64,000 bases of DNA from JAYZAP01 sp964645285 (GTDB lineage Bacteria > Pseudomonadota > Alphaproteobacteria > JAAXGF01), in the NCBI GenBank assembly GCA_964645285.1, contig CAZYDR010000003.1, positions 1 to 64,000 of the forward strand. Reading direction: 5' to 3'. The translations under genes and the position numbers were made by a program. Within the stretch, counting starts at the first letter, position 1. Every line of letters starts with the position of its first letter. Positions 54,383 through 63,615 of the stretch are shown here, in pieces. The notes under the pieces were generated by a model, which was not told the origin of the DNA, searched no databases, and was given only the letters and a program-made list of their open reading frames with translations.

Positions 54383-55165
54383 ATGACGCGAGGTGGATAC
54401 TGGCAGTCCCTGGTGGCTGGAGCGGTCCTGATGATGGCTGTCTCGGCCACTGCACAGGCCGCCAAATATAAAGAGGTCACCGTCACTGACGGCGGCAGCA
54501 TTACGGGCAAGCTGACCTTCGAAGGCGCGCTGCCGGCCGACGCCGTGCAGCAGATCGCCATCAACAAGAACCCGGAAGTTTGCGACGAAGGCGGTACCGG
54601 TTACCGCGAGGTCGTATGGGTCGATGTCGAGGGCGGCGCCCTGCGTGGCGCCTTCGTGTTTATCGACAAGATCAAGGAAGGCAAAGCCTGGGCCGACCCC
54701 ACCGAGGGCATCTACCTGATCAACCAGAAAGCCTGCCGCTTTCGGCCCTGGGCCCAGATTGTCAGACGCGGTCCCGTGACCATTCGCAACAGCGACATGG
54801 GCGTGCTGCACAACATCAATATGCGCGAGCTGATCGGCGTCGAGAAGGACAAGGTCGTCAAGCGGACCATGTTCAACTTCGGCCAGCCCGATCCCGGCGA
54901 CATCGTCGATAAAGTCAAGCCGCGGCGCTCACCCTATCTTTCGGTCAACTGCGAAGCCCACAACTTCATGTTCGGCTTCCTGTTGGCGCCAACCCACCCC
55001 TACGCTGCGGTCGTCGGCGAGGACGGCTCGTTTTCGATCGATGGCATTCCGCCGGGCAAATACACCGTCAAGGCCTGGCACCCCAATCTCGGACTGCAGA
55101 AGACCAAGCTGGTGGTCGAGGCGGGCGCCGCCACCGAAGCCAATTTCGTGTTTACCGACGAATAG
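54383..55165 (+). CDS. Cupredoxin-like secreted protein with carboxypeptidase-regulatory fold
   Basis: A 260-residue protein with a Sec signal (about residues 8-27, SLVAGAVLMMAVSATAQAA) and AAGGAG upstream of ATG 54383. The mature part has a possible metal site: H143 in GVLHNINM, and C190-x2-H193-x2-M196 in SVNCEAHNFMFGF, the order seen in type 1 copper-like domains. The C-terminus GSFSIDGIPPGKYTVKAWHP is the carboxypeptidase-regulatory-like fold. Related proteins are found near MauG-type di-heme peroxidases. It is the first gene of the operon, 22 bases before the first peroxidase, and could be a periplasmic electron carrier or metal chaperone. Copper binding is inference. Confidence 0.75.
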   Translation: MTRGGYWQSLVAGAVLMMAVSATAQAAKYKEVTVTDGGSITGKLTFEGALPADAVQQIAINKNPEVCDEGGTGYREVVWVDVEGGALRGAFVFIDKIKEGKAWADPTEGIYLINQKACRFRPWAQIVRRGPVTIRNSDMGVLHNINMRELIGVEKDKVVKRTMFNFGQPDPGDIVDKVKPRRSPYLSVNCEAHNFMFGFLLAPTHPYAAVVGEDGSFSIDGIPPGKYTVKAWHPNLGLQKTKLVVEAGAATEANFVFTDE

Positions 55166-55187
55166 CCGTTTAGGCAGGGAGTCCCCG

Positions 55188-56320
55188 ATGAATCAACTAG
55201 GAAGCCCGTTTTCACTCGTCCGACTCGTGGTGTCGGGGGCTGCGGCGCTGGCCGTTTTCGCGGCCCTCGCAATCGGACCCGCCAGCGCCGGCGAGTCCTA
55301 TCCCNNNNNNNNNNCGACGCCCCCAAGGCATCGCTGGTCGAGATGGGCAAAAGGCTGTTTTTCGACGCCCGCATCTCGGGCGACGGCGCCATTGCCTGTG
55401 CCGCCTGCCACAACCCGGCGAAAGGCTTCGGCGACGGCATGGCGCTTTCGAACGCCTATCCCGGCACCAAGTACTTCCGTAACGCGCCGACTCTTATCAA
55501 TACCGTCTACAAGTCCTCCTACCCCAATGTGGGCTGGTCGTGGGACGGCCATATGGGCGCCAATCTGAACGACGTGGTGCGCGACCAGATCACCGAGACC
55601 ACGATCATGAACATGGACATGCGGATCATGCACGAGCGCATGAAGCAGGACGCGGTCTATGTCGAGATGTGTCAGGAGAACTTCGGCGGCGAATGCAGCT
55701 CCGGCAAGGCGCGCAAGGCGCTGGTCGCCTTCATCGAGACCCTGGTATCGGGCAACGGTTCGGCGTTCGACAAGGGCCAGCTTTCGGCATCCGCCGAGCG
55801 TGGCCGTACCCTGTTCGAAGGCAAGGCCAACTGCATCCAGTGCCACAACGGGTCCTACTTCTCGGACGGCGCGCCGCACAACACCGGCGTCCCCGAGAAC
55901 CTGGAAATTTTCCGCGATCCCATCCGCCACCTGACCTATCGCTCGGTGATCGCCACTCATGGCGTGCCCAAGATGGAAATCTGGCGCCGCGACGTTGGCT
56001 ATTTTCTGGTCAGCAAGAACTACGCCGACGTCGGCAAGTTCGTCACGCCGACCTTGCGTGAGCTGATCTACACCGGACCGTACATGCACAACGGCGTGTT
56101 CAATACTCTTGAGGAGATCGTCTACTTCTACAGCCTTGGCGGCGGACATGACGACCCTCTGGCCAACGAGGTCGAAGCGCTTGGCTTGATCGCCGGCGAA
56201 CAGGCCGATCTGGTGGCCTTCCTCGAAAGCCTGAGCAGTGCCGAGCCGGTAACCGTCGAGCCTCTCGTGGTGCCGCAGAAATATGAGCCGATCGACGATT
56301 GGCTCGAGACCAAGAATTAG
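55188..56320 (+). CDS. Di-heme cytochrome c peroxidase/MauG-type protein 1 (IdrP-like), with 10-N gap
   Basis: A periplasmic protein with a Sec signal (GAAALAVFAALAIGPASAGE). A gap of 10 N (55305-55314) just after the signal breaks the frame on paper, so the true length of that spot is unknown. Downstream there are two heme motifs: IACAACHNPAKGFGDG and NCIQCHNGSYFSDGAPHN. The C-terminal LRELIYTGPYMHNGVFNTLEE is the CcpA/MauG family block with the distal heme Met/His ligand region. It may reduce peroxide formed by the neighbouring molybdoenzyme, as proposed for IdrP1/P2. GGGAG precedes the ATG. Confidence 0.85.
55305..55314. other. Assembly gap of 10 N
   Basis: Ten N lie within the first peroxidase gene, six or seven codons after the predicted signal peptide. 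The frames on each side differ, so the real gap is not 10 bases modulo three. Confidence 0.95.
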
Positions 56321-56349
56321 GGCCGGTGGACATGAAGGTGGAGAAAACG

Positions 56350-57579
56350 ATGACATCGCAAGCAACCCGACTGACCCTGCTGCTCGCCCTCCTGGCCTGG
56401 GCCGTGGTCGCCATGTTCCCGGCCAACGTCATGGCCGCGGGCGACCCCGATGAAGATCCGCCGCTGGCCGCGCTAGGCCCGGTGCCCGAGCCGCCCGACA
56501 ACCGCATCACGCCGGAGAAAGTCGAACTCGGCCTGCTGCTCTACTTCGACCCCAAGCTCAGCGGCGACGCCAGCCTCGGCTGCGCCGACTGCCACAAGCC
56601 GAGCGAGGGCTGGGCCACCAACGAACCGATCTGCCGCGGTTATCCCGGCACGGTCCACTGGCGCAACTGCCAGACCGTAGTCAACAGTGGCTATCTCGGC
56701 AAGCTCTTCTGGCAAGGCAACGCCAAGAGCCTGGAAAGTCAGGCCAAGACGGCCGCCACCGGCGGTGTTTCGGGCAATGGCGAGCGCGACGTCATGGAGC
56801 AGCGCCTGCGCCAGACGCCGGAATACCTCAAGCGCTTCCGCGAGGTCTACGGCACCGAGCGGCCAATCCTCAACGACGCCTGGAACGCCATCGCCACCTT
56901 CGAGCGGGCCATGCTGTCGCAGACCGACACGCCGCTTGACCGCTATCTCAAGGGCGATAAGGCGGCGCTCTCGGAACAGGCCATCGCCGGGCTTGAACTG
57001 TTCAACGGCAAGGCCAACTGCATCGAGTGCCACAACGGCGCCATGCTGTCGGACGAGAAGTACTACAACATGGGCGTACCGCGGCCCTTTGAGTGGGAAG
57101 AGACCGGGCTCAATACCATCACCTTCCGTTTCGAGCTCTATGCCAAGGGCGTGTACGAGGAGTACTACCAGGAATTCAAGGACGACCTCGGTCTCTACTT
57201 CACAACCAAGCGCAAATCCGACATGGGCAAGTTCCGCACGCCGCCGCTGCGCTACGTCGCCTTCACCGCGCCATACATGCACGCCGGCCAGTTCTTCACC
57301 CTCGAGGAGGTCATCGACTTCTACGACGAGGGCGGTGGTGAAAACGAGATGAACGACCGCTTCGGCAACAAGACGCCCATCCTCAAGCCGCTCAACCTCA
57401 GTGACGAGGAGAAGGAGGCCCTGGTTGCCTTCCTTGAGGAGTTGAGCGGCGACGAGATCGAGATTCCGCTGCCGCCGGTGCCGCCCTACGGCGTCATGCC
57501 CGACGTCGCGGGGCTCACGCAGGCCGATGCCAAGCGCGCCGGGCTTGAGATGTACCTGATCCAAAGCGGCCAAGAGTAG
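56350..57579 (+). CDS. Di-heme cytochrome c peroxidase/MauG-type protein 2 (IdrP-like)
   Basis: A 409-residue periplasmic protein from ATG 56350 (a GGAG site is six bases upstream), with signal RLTLLLALLAWAVVAMFPAN. Heme 1 is C78-ADCH (LGCADCHKPSEGW), and heme 2 is C224-IECH (NCIECHNGAMLSD). The C-terminal block is LRYVAFTAPYMHAGQFFTLEEVIDFY. The last 30 residues, VPPYGVMPDVAGLTQADAKRAGLEM, resemble the start of a PASTA repeat (xPDVxGLtxxxA), which is unusual for this family. It is 29 bases after peroxidase 1 and 11 bases before the Rieske gene. The pair of di-heme proteins is the hallmark of idr loci. Confidence 0.87.
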   Translation: MTSQATRLTLLLALLAWAVVAMFPANVMAAGDPDEDPPLAALGPVPEPPDNRITPEKVELGLLLYFDPKLSGDASLGCADCHKPSEGWATNEPICRGYPGTVHWRNCQTVVNSGYLGKLFWQGNAKSLESQAKTAATGGVSGNGERDVMEQRLRQTPEYLKRFREVYGTERPILNDAWNAIATFERAMLSQTDTPLDRYLKGDKAALSEQAIAGLELFNGKANCIECHNGAMLSDEKYYNMGVPRPFEWEETGLNTITFRFELYAKGVYEEYYQEFKDDLGLYFTTKRKSDMGKFRTPPLRYVAFTAPYMHAGQFFTLEEVIDFYDEGGGENEMNDRFGNKTPILKPLNLSDEEKEALVAFLEELSGDEIEIPLPPVPPYGVMPDVAGLTQADAKRAGLEMYLIQSGQE

Positions 57580-57590
57580 GGAGGCGATCC

Positions 57591-58142
57591 ATGGCTAACC
57601 AACGTAAAACCCGCCCCGCAATAGGCGGATGCATGAGTCGCAGGGCCTTCCTGCAACGTAGCAGCGGCGCCGTCGGCGGCACCGTGCTGCTGACCAGTAT
57701 ACCAGGTCTCGAAGGCAAGGCCGTCGAAGCCCGGGTCTCGCGCTATCCCCGCAAGCTGATCGGCAAGCTGAGTGAGCTCAAACTCAAACAGGCGATCAAG
57801 TTCAAATACCCCGACGAGGGCCGCAATTCGAACAGCATGATGGCTCGGCTCGGGGTGCCCGCGGGCGGCGGCATCGGGCCTGACCGCGATGTGATCGCCT
57901 TCAATACGCTGTGTACCCACATGGGTGGCGATATGGGCACGATCTATCAGCCCGACGAGCAGGTTATGGGACCCTGCCCGTTCCACCAGTCGACCTTCGA
58001 CATGACGCGTCACGGCATGATCGTCGGCGGCCATGGCACCGAGAGCCTGCCTCAGGTGCTGCTCGAACTCGATGGCGATGAAATTTTCGCGGTTGGCCTA
58101 ATCGGCCTGATTTACGGCCGCTACGACAACCTCAAAGGATAG
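57591..58142 (+). CDS. Tat-exported Rieske iron-sulfur subunit (AioB/IdrB-like)
   Basis: A 183-residue small subunit. The Tat signal is SRRAFLQRSSGAVGGTVLLT (residues 16-35). The 2Fe-2S ligands are C108-T-H110 (LCTHMGGDM) and C129-P-F-H132 (GPCPFHQSTFD). In arsenite oxidase and iodate reductase the Rieske subunit passes electrons between the Mo subunit and a c-type cytochrome. It also carries the large subunit through the Tat system. The large subunit gene starts four bases later and has no signal of its own, matching that arrangement. GGGAGG precedes the ATG. Confidence 0.92.
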   Translation: MANQRKTRPAIGGCMSRRAFLQRSSGAVGGTVLLTSIPGLEGKAVEARVSRYPRKLIGKLSELKLKQAIKFKYPDEGRNSNSMMARLGVPAGGGIGPDRDVIAFNTLCTHMGGDMGTIYQPDEQVMGPCPFHQSTFDMTRHGMIVGGHGTESLPQVLLELDGDEIFAVGLIGLIYGRYDNLKG

Positions 58143-58146
58143 GCCG

Positions 58147-60849
58147 ATGGTAACCACCAGTCCCGAAAACTCGACGCCCTATTTTCAGCCCGAGGATGCC
58201 GTACCGCTGCCGCCCAAGAACGCCGATGTCCTGACAACCTGTTGCGACTATTGCGTTATGGCCTGCGGCTACAAGGTCTATCGCTGGCCCGCCGACGCAC
58301 CGAACGGCGGTCCCAAGAAGGCCGACAACGCGCTCAACCGCAACTACACCCTCGGTCCTCTCCAGGGCGGCTGGGTCGGGCCCAACCAGTTCACCCAGGC
58401 GGCCTACAACGGCAAGCTCTACAACATCGCCGTTGTCGCCGACCCGGACTCCAAGGTGGTCAACGTGCGCGGCGACCACAGCATTCGCGGCGGCTGCATC
58501 GCCCAGAAGGTCTACAATCCGAAGAAGCCGACCCAGGACCGGCTCAAGTACCCCATGGTGCGCATCAATGACATTCTCATGCCCGTGACCTGGGATTTCG
58601 CCCTCGACATCATGGCCGAGGTGTCGAAGCACGTTATCCGCAAGCACGGCGAGCATTCCTGGGCCATGAAGTACTTCAGCTATCAGTACTTCGAGAACAC
58701 CTATGCCCTGACCAAGCTTGCCTTCAAGAGCATCGGCACGCCGGCGGTAGCCCACCACGACCACCCGGCGATCGTCAACTCGGTGCCCGGCTGGGTCGAC
58801 ATCGGCTACGACATCTTCGGCGCGTCCCACGAGGATTTCGCCAAGGCCGATTGCATCATCATTTCCGGTACCGATCCGTTCGAGACCAAGACCGTGCTGT
58901 GGAACAGCTGGATACTCAAGGGGATCAACGGCAACAAGACCAAGGTCATCATGATCAATCCGCGGCGTACTGCGGGCGTTGCCTATGCCGAGAAGCACGG
59001 CGGTCTCCACATCGACGTCAATCCGGGCTCCGACACCGCCGTCCACATGGCCATCCAGCGCGTCATTCTGGAAAACGGCTGGGAGGACAGCTCGTTCATC
59101 GAGAAATGGGTGAACAACGGTTGGGAGACCGATTCCGGCTTCGGCCAGGGCACCCGCAACACGCCGTGGCAGTGGCGCACCACCTGGGGCAAGTTCCAGG
59201 TCAAGGGCTTCGAGGACTGGAAGAAGTGGCTGCTCGCCCAGGACGAGTCCGATCCCGAGGTCGCCGCCAAGATCGCCGGTATCGACGTCGCCAAGATCTA
59301 CCAGGCGGCCGAGATGATGGCCAAGCCCAAGGCCGACGGCACGCGGGTCAAGACCTCGATCTGCATCGAGAAGGGCAACTACTGGTCCAACAACTATCTC
59401 AACACCGCATCGATCGGCACCCTCGGGGTCATCCTCGGCTGCGGCGGCCGGCCGGGTCAGGTCATCACCCGCCTCGGCGGTCACCAGCGGGGCGGCGTCA
59501 ATGGCGGCCCGTACCCGACCATGAAGTCGCCCTACAAGGTGCAGGGCCGGCGGCGCCATCGCCTCGACCTCGACCGTTGGATGGAGGCGGGACATGTCCG
59601 CTTCGCCTATGTTGTCGGCACCACCTGGATTCAGGCCATGGCCGGCTCGACGGCGTTGGAGGACAGCTTCAAACGCCTGACCAAGCACAACCCGCATCAG
59701 GTCCGCACCTTCGACAAGCAGGCCATCATCGACACCTTGAAGCAGCGCGTCGACAGCGGCGGCATGGTCGTGGTCAACCAGGAGATCTATCTGCGCAACC
59801 CGATCGGCGCCCAATACGCCGATATCGTGCTGCCTGCCGCGACCTGGGGCGAAGATGACTTCGCCCGGGCCAATTCCGAGCGCCGCGTGCGGCTCTACTC
59901 GAAGTTCTACGATCCGCCGGGCGACGCCAAGCCGGACTGGAAGATCGTCTCCATGCTGGCCAAGAAGATGGGTTTCGAGGGCTACGACTGGAATGACTCG
60001 AACGACGTGTTCGAGGAGACCTGCCGCTTCACCCGGGGCTCGCGCAAGGACTACAACGTCATCCGCACAGTGGCCCGGCGCAAGGGCATGAAGGCGCACG
60101 AGTTCCTCAGGAGCTACGGCACCACGGGACTTCAGGCACCGCTGTTGCTCGACGGCGACACCATTCTCGAGACCAAGCGCTTGCATGACTACCAGCGCGC
60201 GGACATCCCCGAGACCGGACCCGAGGGCGTGACCATCGTAAACAAGGCGCTGCTGGCGTTCAAGACCCAGACCGGCAAGCTCAACCTGCTCAAGACCCCG
60301 TGGGGATTGTGGAGCGATTTCTACGAGTTCATGCAGCCCAAGGGCGATGAGCTGTGGATTTCCAACGGTCGCATCAACGAGCTTTGGGAATCGGGCTTCG
60401 ACGACTACGAACGGCGGCCCTATTCACAGCAGCGCTGGCCCATGAACTTCCTTGAGATCAACCCCGAGGACGCCGTCGCGCGGGGCATCGAATCCGGTGA
60501 TCTCGTGGTCATCTGGTCGGACCGGGTGCCCATCCAGAAGGACTTCAACCTGGGCGTCAAGAGCGACGACATGTGGTTCAGCGGCCTGATGAAACGGGGC
60601 CACATCGAACTCGCCTCGGGCCAGTTCTCGGCGGTGGCGATCGTCACCCCGGCGGTCAAGAAGGGATCGGTGTTCACCGAGTTCCTCAAGATGGACATGC
60701 CGGCCAACACGATCACGCCCAGGGTGCCTGATCCGCTGACCTTGAACTATCGCTTCAAGGTGGCGACCGGCCGCATTCGCAAGGTCGGCGAGTCGCCGTT
60801 CAAACATTCCTACGCCCAGATGTCGTTCAAACGACGCGACATCGCCTGA
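58147..60849 (+). CDS. Molybdopterin oxidoreductase large subunit, AioA/IdrA family (iodate-reductase-like)
   Basis: A 900-residue periplasmic catalytic subunit, exported with the Rieske partner. The N-terminus carries C33-x2-C36-x3-C40 (CDYCVMACGYKVYRW), the 3Fe-4S pattern of arsenite oxidase. Ser112 in GDHSIRGG stands where AioA has Ser instead of the fourth Cys. The bis-MGD part includes R442-x3-H446 (TRLGGHQRGG), matching the Arg/His pair of AioA. The segment near residues 207-220 (PAIVNSVPGWVDIG) lacks the His and Glu that AioA uses for arsenite. The C-terminus (ELWISNGRINELWESGFDDY, then SFKRRDIA) is AioA-like. With two di-heme peroxidases beside it, an iodate reductase (IdrA) role is most likely. 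Confidence 0.8.
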   Translation: MVTTSPENSTPYFQPEDAVPLPPKNADVLTTCCDYCVMACGYKVYRWPADAPNGGPKKADNALNRNYTLGPLQGGWVGPNQFTQAAYNGKLYNIAVVADPDSKVVNVRGDHSIRGGCIAQKVYNPKKPTQDRLKYPMVRINDILMPVTWDFALDIMAEVSKHVIRKHGEHSWAMKYFSYQYFENTYALTKLAFKSIGTPAVAHHDHPAIVNSVPGWVDIGYDIFGASHEDFAKADCIIISGTDPFETKTVLWNSWILKGINGNKTKVIMINPRRTAGVAYAEKHGGLHIDVNPGSDTAVHMAIQRVILENGWEDSSFIEKWVNNGWETDSGFGQGTRNTPWQWRTTWGKFQVKGFEDWKKWLLAQDESDPEVAAKIAGIDVAKIYQAAEMMAKPKADGTRVKTSICIEKGNYWSNNYLNTASIGTLGVILGCGGRPGQVITRLGGHQRGGVNGGPYPTMKSPYKVQGRRRHRLDLDRWMEAGHVRFAYVVGTTWIQAMAGSTALEDSFKRLTKHNPHQVRTFDKQAIIDTLKQRVDSGGMVVVNQEIYLRNPIGAQYADIVLPAATWGEDDFARANSERRVRLYSKFYDPPGDAKPDWKIVSMLAKKMGFEGYDWNDSNDVFEETCRFTRGSRKDYNVIRTVARRKGMKAHEFLRSYGTTGLQAPLLLDGDTILETKRLHDYQRADIPETGPEGVTIVNKALLAFKTQTGKLNLLKTPWGLWSDFYEFMQPKGDELWISNGRINELWESGFDDYERRPYSQQRWPMNFLEINPEDAVARGIESGDLVVIWSDRVPIQKDFNLGVKSDDMWFSGLMKRGHIELASGQFSAVAIVTPAVKKGSVFTEFLKMDMPANTITPRVPDPLTLNYRFKVATGRIRKVGESPFKHSYAQMSFKRRDIA

Positions 60850-60887
60850 GCAGCCGACACGGCGCCGTAGGGACGAGGGAGGTATTC

Positions 60888-63074
60888 TTGCAGAAACCTA
60901 CGAATCTAGAAGCGTTCGAGAGTGGCCGCGAAGACGCGGTGGCCACTCTCTTTGCCGTGCTTGAGAGAGACAACTCCCTGTCGCGCTGTCGCGCGGTGGG
61001 GGCGTTGGAACGTCTCATTCCGTCCGACGGCGAGGCGGTGCGGCGGCTTGCTGAACTGCTTGCCGACCCCGACCCCGATGTTCGCATGGACTGTGCCGGC
61101 GTGCTCGGCCGCATGGGCGCGGCGGTGGCGACGCGATCGCTTATCGACAATCTGAAGTTCGATCCCGACGGCGATGTCCGCATCGAGGCGGCGGGCGCGC
61201 TCGCCAGGATCGGCGGCGACGCGGCGGTCGAGCCGCTGATCGATTGCCTGCGCGCCGACGGCTATCCCGAGCTCGACATGCTGGTCGACGACATGGAGTT
61301 TCGCTCGTCCTTCGAGGTTCAGGGCCGGGCCCTGAGCGCCCTCGGCGACATCGGCGATGCCCGCGCCGCCCAGCCGGTTCTCGATCTTCTCGAGGATGAC
61401 GACTATGAGGACCTCCAGGAAACCGGATTCCGGGTACTTGCCCGCCTCGACAGCGCCGTCGCCCGCGACTTTCTGCTGCGCCGGCTGACCCACGGCGGCC
61501 GGCTGGCCCGGCGTCGGGCGGCCCAGGCCCTGGGCGATGTTGTGGGCAGCGGCGTAGCGGCTGCCGAGATACTCGAGGCGCTGACTGTTGCCCTGGGCGA
61601 CGACGATCCGGCGGTCCGCATTGGCGCCGCCGAAGCCTTGGCCGCGAGTCGCGATCGGCAAGCGATTGGTCCCGTGGCCCGGCTCCTCGCCGACCCCGAC
61701 GACGAGGTCCGCCGGCGCATTGCCACGGCGCTCGCGACCATGGACGGGTCCAATGTCGTTGAGCGATTGCACCCGTTTCTCGACGCCGCCGACCCGCGCC
61801 GCCTGCGCGGCATCGTCGAGGTGCTCGGCGAAATCGGCGACCCGGCCTCACGGGAGCCCCTGAGCCGGCTGCTCGACAGCCCAGACGACGATCTCCGCTA
61901 TCGGGTGGTTCACGCTCTTGGCAAGCTCGGCCTCGCCGGGCCGCAAGACGCCATTGCCGGAATTCTCGCCGGCGCCGCGTCATCGCCGGCGCTACGGGTC
62001 CAGGCGGCCTGGGCGCTGGGGCGCATCCTGCCGACGGTCGACACGGCGGCGGACGACGACGAACACCCTGACCCCCGCGCCATATTGAAGGCGGTGGTGT
62101 TTGACGACAACGAAGGCGTCTCCCTCGCCGCGCTGAGCGCTCTGGTCGACATCGATCCCGCCGCCGCCGAAGCCATGCTTGCCGGCTTGCTGCGCGACGA
62201 TCTCGTGGCGCCCGAAGCGAAGGTCGAGCCGGCCGTGGCTGAGGAGTGGCAGGAGGTCAGTCTCGAGGACAACAATCCCGAGGGCTCCACCCTGGCTTCG
62301 ATCCTGGCGGGCCATCCGCTCGAGCAGCCGCAAGATGAACCGGCCGCCGAAGAGCCCGACATCGACGCGCTTGGTGCCGAGGCGCCGGCCAGGGTCTTCG
62401 GGCAGGCGGCGCGGGTTCTCGCCGCCCGCCTGTTGGGTGACCTGGCGGGCGCCGGCGCCGCCAGTGTCTCGGTGCTGGTCGACGCCACCGCCGGCGACGA
62501 CGCCGCGCTGCGGCGCGAAGCGCTGCTGTCGCTCGGCCGCATCGGCGACGACAGTGCGCTTCCCGCGGTGCTCAATGGTTTGGTCGCCGATGACCGCGAC
62601 CTGCGCCTGGCGGCGCTCGAGGCGGTGGCCGGATTCGCCGGCACGGCCTACGTCCAGGACCGCGTGTTGGTGCTGCTCGACGACCCCGACCCCTTCGTCC
62701 GCCAGCGGGTCATTGAACTGCTGGGCCGGGTCGCGCCCGACACGGTTCCCGTGACGCGGCTGCTCGCCGACCCGGAGCGCGAGGTCTGCCGCGCCGCGCT
62801 GCTGACGTTGCCTGGTGGGTGCTATGACGGCGACCTTTCAAAGCAGATCATCGAACTGATGTTCGCTTTTTCCGGCGAGTTGCGCCACGACACCGCGCGG
62901 GCGTTGCGCCGCATGGGCGACGGCGCCGCGGTCGCCGCCGTGCTCGCCATCCTCGACGACGCCGGACGCGAAGACATTCACTGGTTCTGCATCGACGCGC
63001 TGGCCGAAATGCTGGCTCCCGACCCGAGCGATCCGGATAGGGAAGGAGCGGGATTTGCTGGCGTCGTGGGTTAA
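60888..63074 (+). CDS. HEAT-repeat protein of the Mo/cytochrome operon
   Basis: A 728-residue cytoplasmic protein with no signal, built of about 15-18 helical HEAT/PBS-lyase-type repeats (for example DPDPDVRMDCAGVLGRMG, DDDPAVRIGAAEALAA, DDEVRRRIATALATM, DDDLRYRVVHALGKLG). An acidic linker at about residues 445-510 divides it into two blocks. A TTG start at 60888 is supported by GAGGGAGG five bases upstream. It follows the Mo subunit gene by 38 bases, and its end overlaps the cytochrome gene by 20 bases, so it belongs to the operon. No TorD/NarJ-type chaperone is visible, so a role in Mo-cofactor insertion or assembly is an attractive guess only. Confidence 0.85.
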   Translation: MQKPTNLEAFESGREDAVATLFAVLERDNSLSRCRAVGALERLIPSDGEAVRRLAELLADPDPDVRMDCAGVLGRMGAAVATRSLIDNLKFDPDGDVRIEAAGALARIGGDAAVEPLIDCLRADGYPELDMLVDDMEFRSSFEVQGRALSALGDIGDARAAQPVLDLLEDDDYEDLQETGFRVLARLDSAVARDFLLRRLTHGGRLARRRAAQALGDVVGSGVAAAEILEALTVALGDDDPAVRIGAAEALAASRDRQAIGPVARLLADPDDEVRRRIATALATMDGSNVVERLHPFLDAADPRRLRGIVEVLGEIGDPASREPLSRLLDSPDDDLRYRVVHALGKLGLAGPQDAIAGILAGAASSPALRVQAAWALGRILPTVDTAADDDEHPDPRAILKAVVFDDNEGVSLAALSALVDIDPAAAEAMLAGLLRDDLVAPEAKVEPAVAEEWQEVSLEDNNPEGSTLASILAGHPLEQPQDEPAAEEPDIDALGAEAPARVFGQAARVLAARLLGDLAGAGAASVSVLVDATAGDDAALRREALLSLGRIGDDSALPAVLNGLVADDRDLRLAALEAVAGFAGTAYVQDRVLVLLDDPDPFVRQRVIELLGRVAPDTVPVTRLLADPEREVCRAALLTLPGGCYDGDLSKQIIELMFAFSGELRHDTARALRRMGDGAAVAAVLAILDDAGREDIHWFCIDALAEMLAPDPSDPDREGAGFAGVVG

Positions 63075-63615
63075 AGTAACCGCACTGGGCGCGGTCCTGG
63101 CGCTCGCCGGAATGGTGCTTCCCGGGGCGCGGGCCGGCGAGTCCGGTGTCTCGCCCGCCGATCTCGATGCGCTGAGCGGAGCGCGGGAAATTTTTCAGGA
63201 CAACTGCGCCGCCTGCCACGGCTACGACGGCATTCCCATGGTGCCCGGAGCGGCCAACTTCGCCATCGGCGAACGCCTCGACAAAAGCGATGAGGAACTG
63301 CTCGGCATCATCAATCTGGGCAAGAACGACATGCCGCCCTGGGAGGACATGCTGGAGCCCGCCGAGCAGGCGGTGGCCCTGTTCTATGTCCGCCAACTCG
63401 CCGGCGACGTCTTGTTCCAGGACAATTGCGCCGGATGTCACGGCAGCGGCGTGCCGCCCCTCGGCGCCGGCGTGCCCGGTGACGACGAGGTGTCCGGCCA
63501 TGGCGGCGCGTTGGATATCTGCAGCGGTTCCGACGCCGAGGCGGCCCTTGAGCAGACGCAAATTGTCGCCGTTGTCGGGTTTCTCCGGCGGCTTGCCGGG
63601 CGGGGGGCGGAATGA
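63055..63615 (+). CDS. Di-heme c-type cytochrome
   Basis: A 186-residue periplasmic cytochrome starting with TTG 63055 (AAGGAG seven bases upstream). Signal: VTALGAVLALAGMVLPGARA. The two heme sites are C51-AACH (FQDNCAACHGYDGIP) and C125-AGCH (FQDNCAGCHGSGVPP), each in a short cytochrome c domain. The distal Met of the first is probably in NDMPPWEDML. It overlaps the HEAT gene by 20 bases and the next gene by four (ATGA). It is a likely electron donor or acceptor for the Rieske/Mo enzyme and peroxidases. Confidence 0.88.
   Translation: MLASWVKVTALGAVLALAGMVLPGARAGESGVSPADLDALSGAREIFQDNCAACHGYDGIPMVPGAANFAIGERLDKSDEELLGIINLGKNDMPPWEDMLEPAEQAVALFYVRQLAGDVLFQDNCAGCHGSGVPPLGAGVPGDDEVSGHGGALDICSGSDAEAALEQTQIVAVVGFLRRLAGRGAE

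Noticed and set aside
55188..57579. Methylamine dehydrogenase maturation (MauG) locus
   Set aside because: No mauA/mauB or other mau genes are present; the partners are a Rieske protein and a Mo enzyme.
58132..60186. Long open frame (684 codons) on the minus strand
   Set aside because: It is antisense to the AioA/IdrA-like gene, whose motifs are unmistakable.
57591..60849. Plain arsenite oxidase AioBA
   Set aside because: The paired di-heme peroxidases and the apparent loss of arsenite-contacting residues point away from it, and no ars or aioXSR genes are in the window.
61141..61983. Arg-rich open frame on the minus strand in the HEAT gene
   Set aside because: It is a GC-driven shadow without structure; the HEAT frame has regular repeats.
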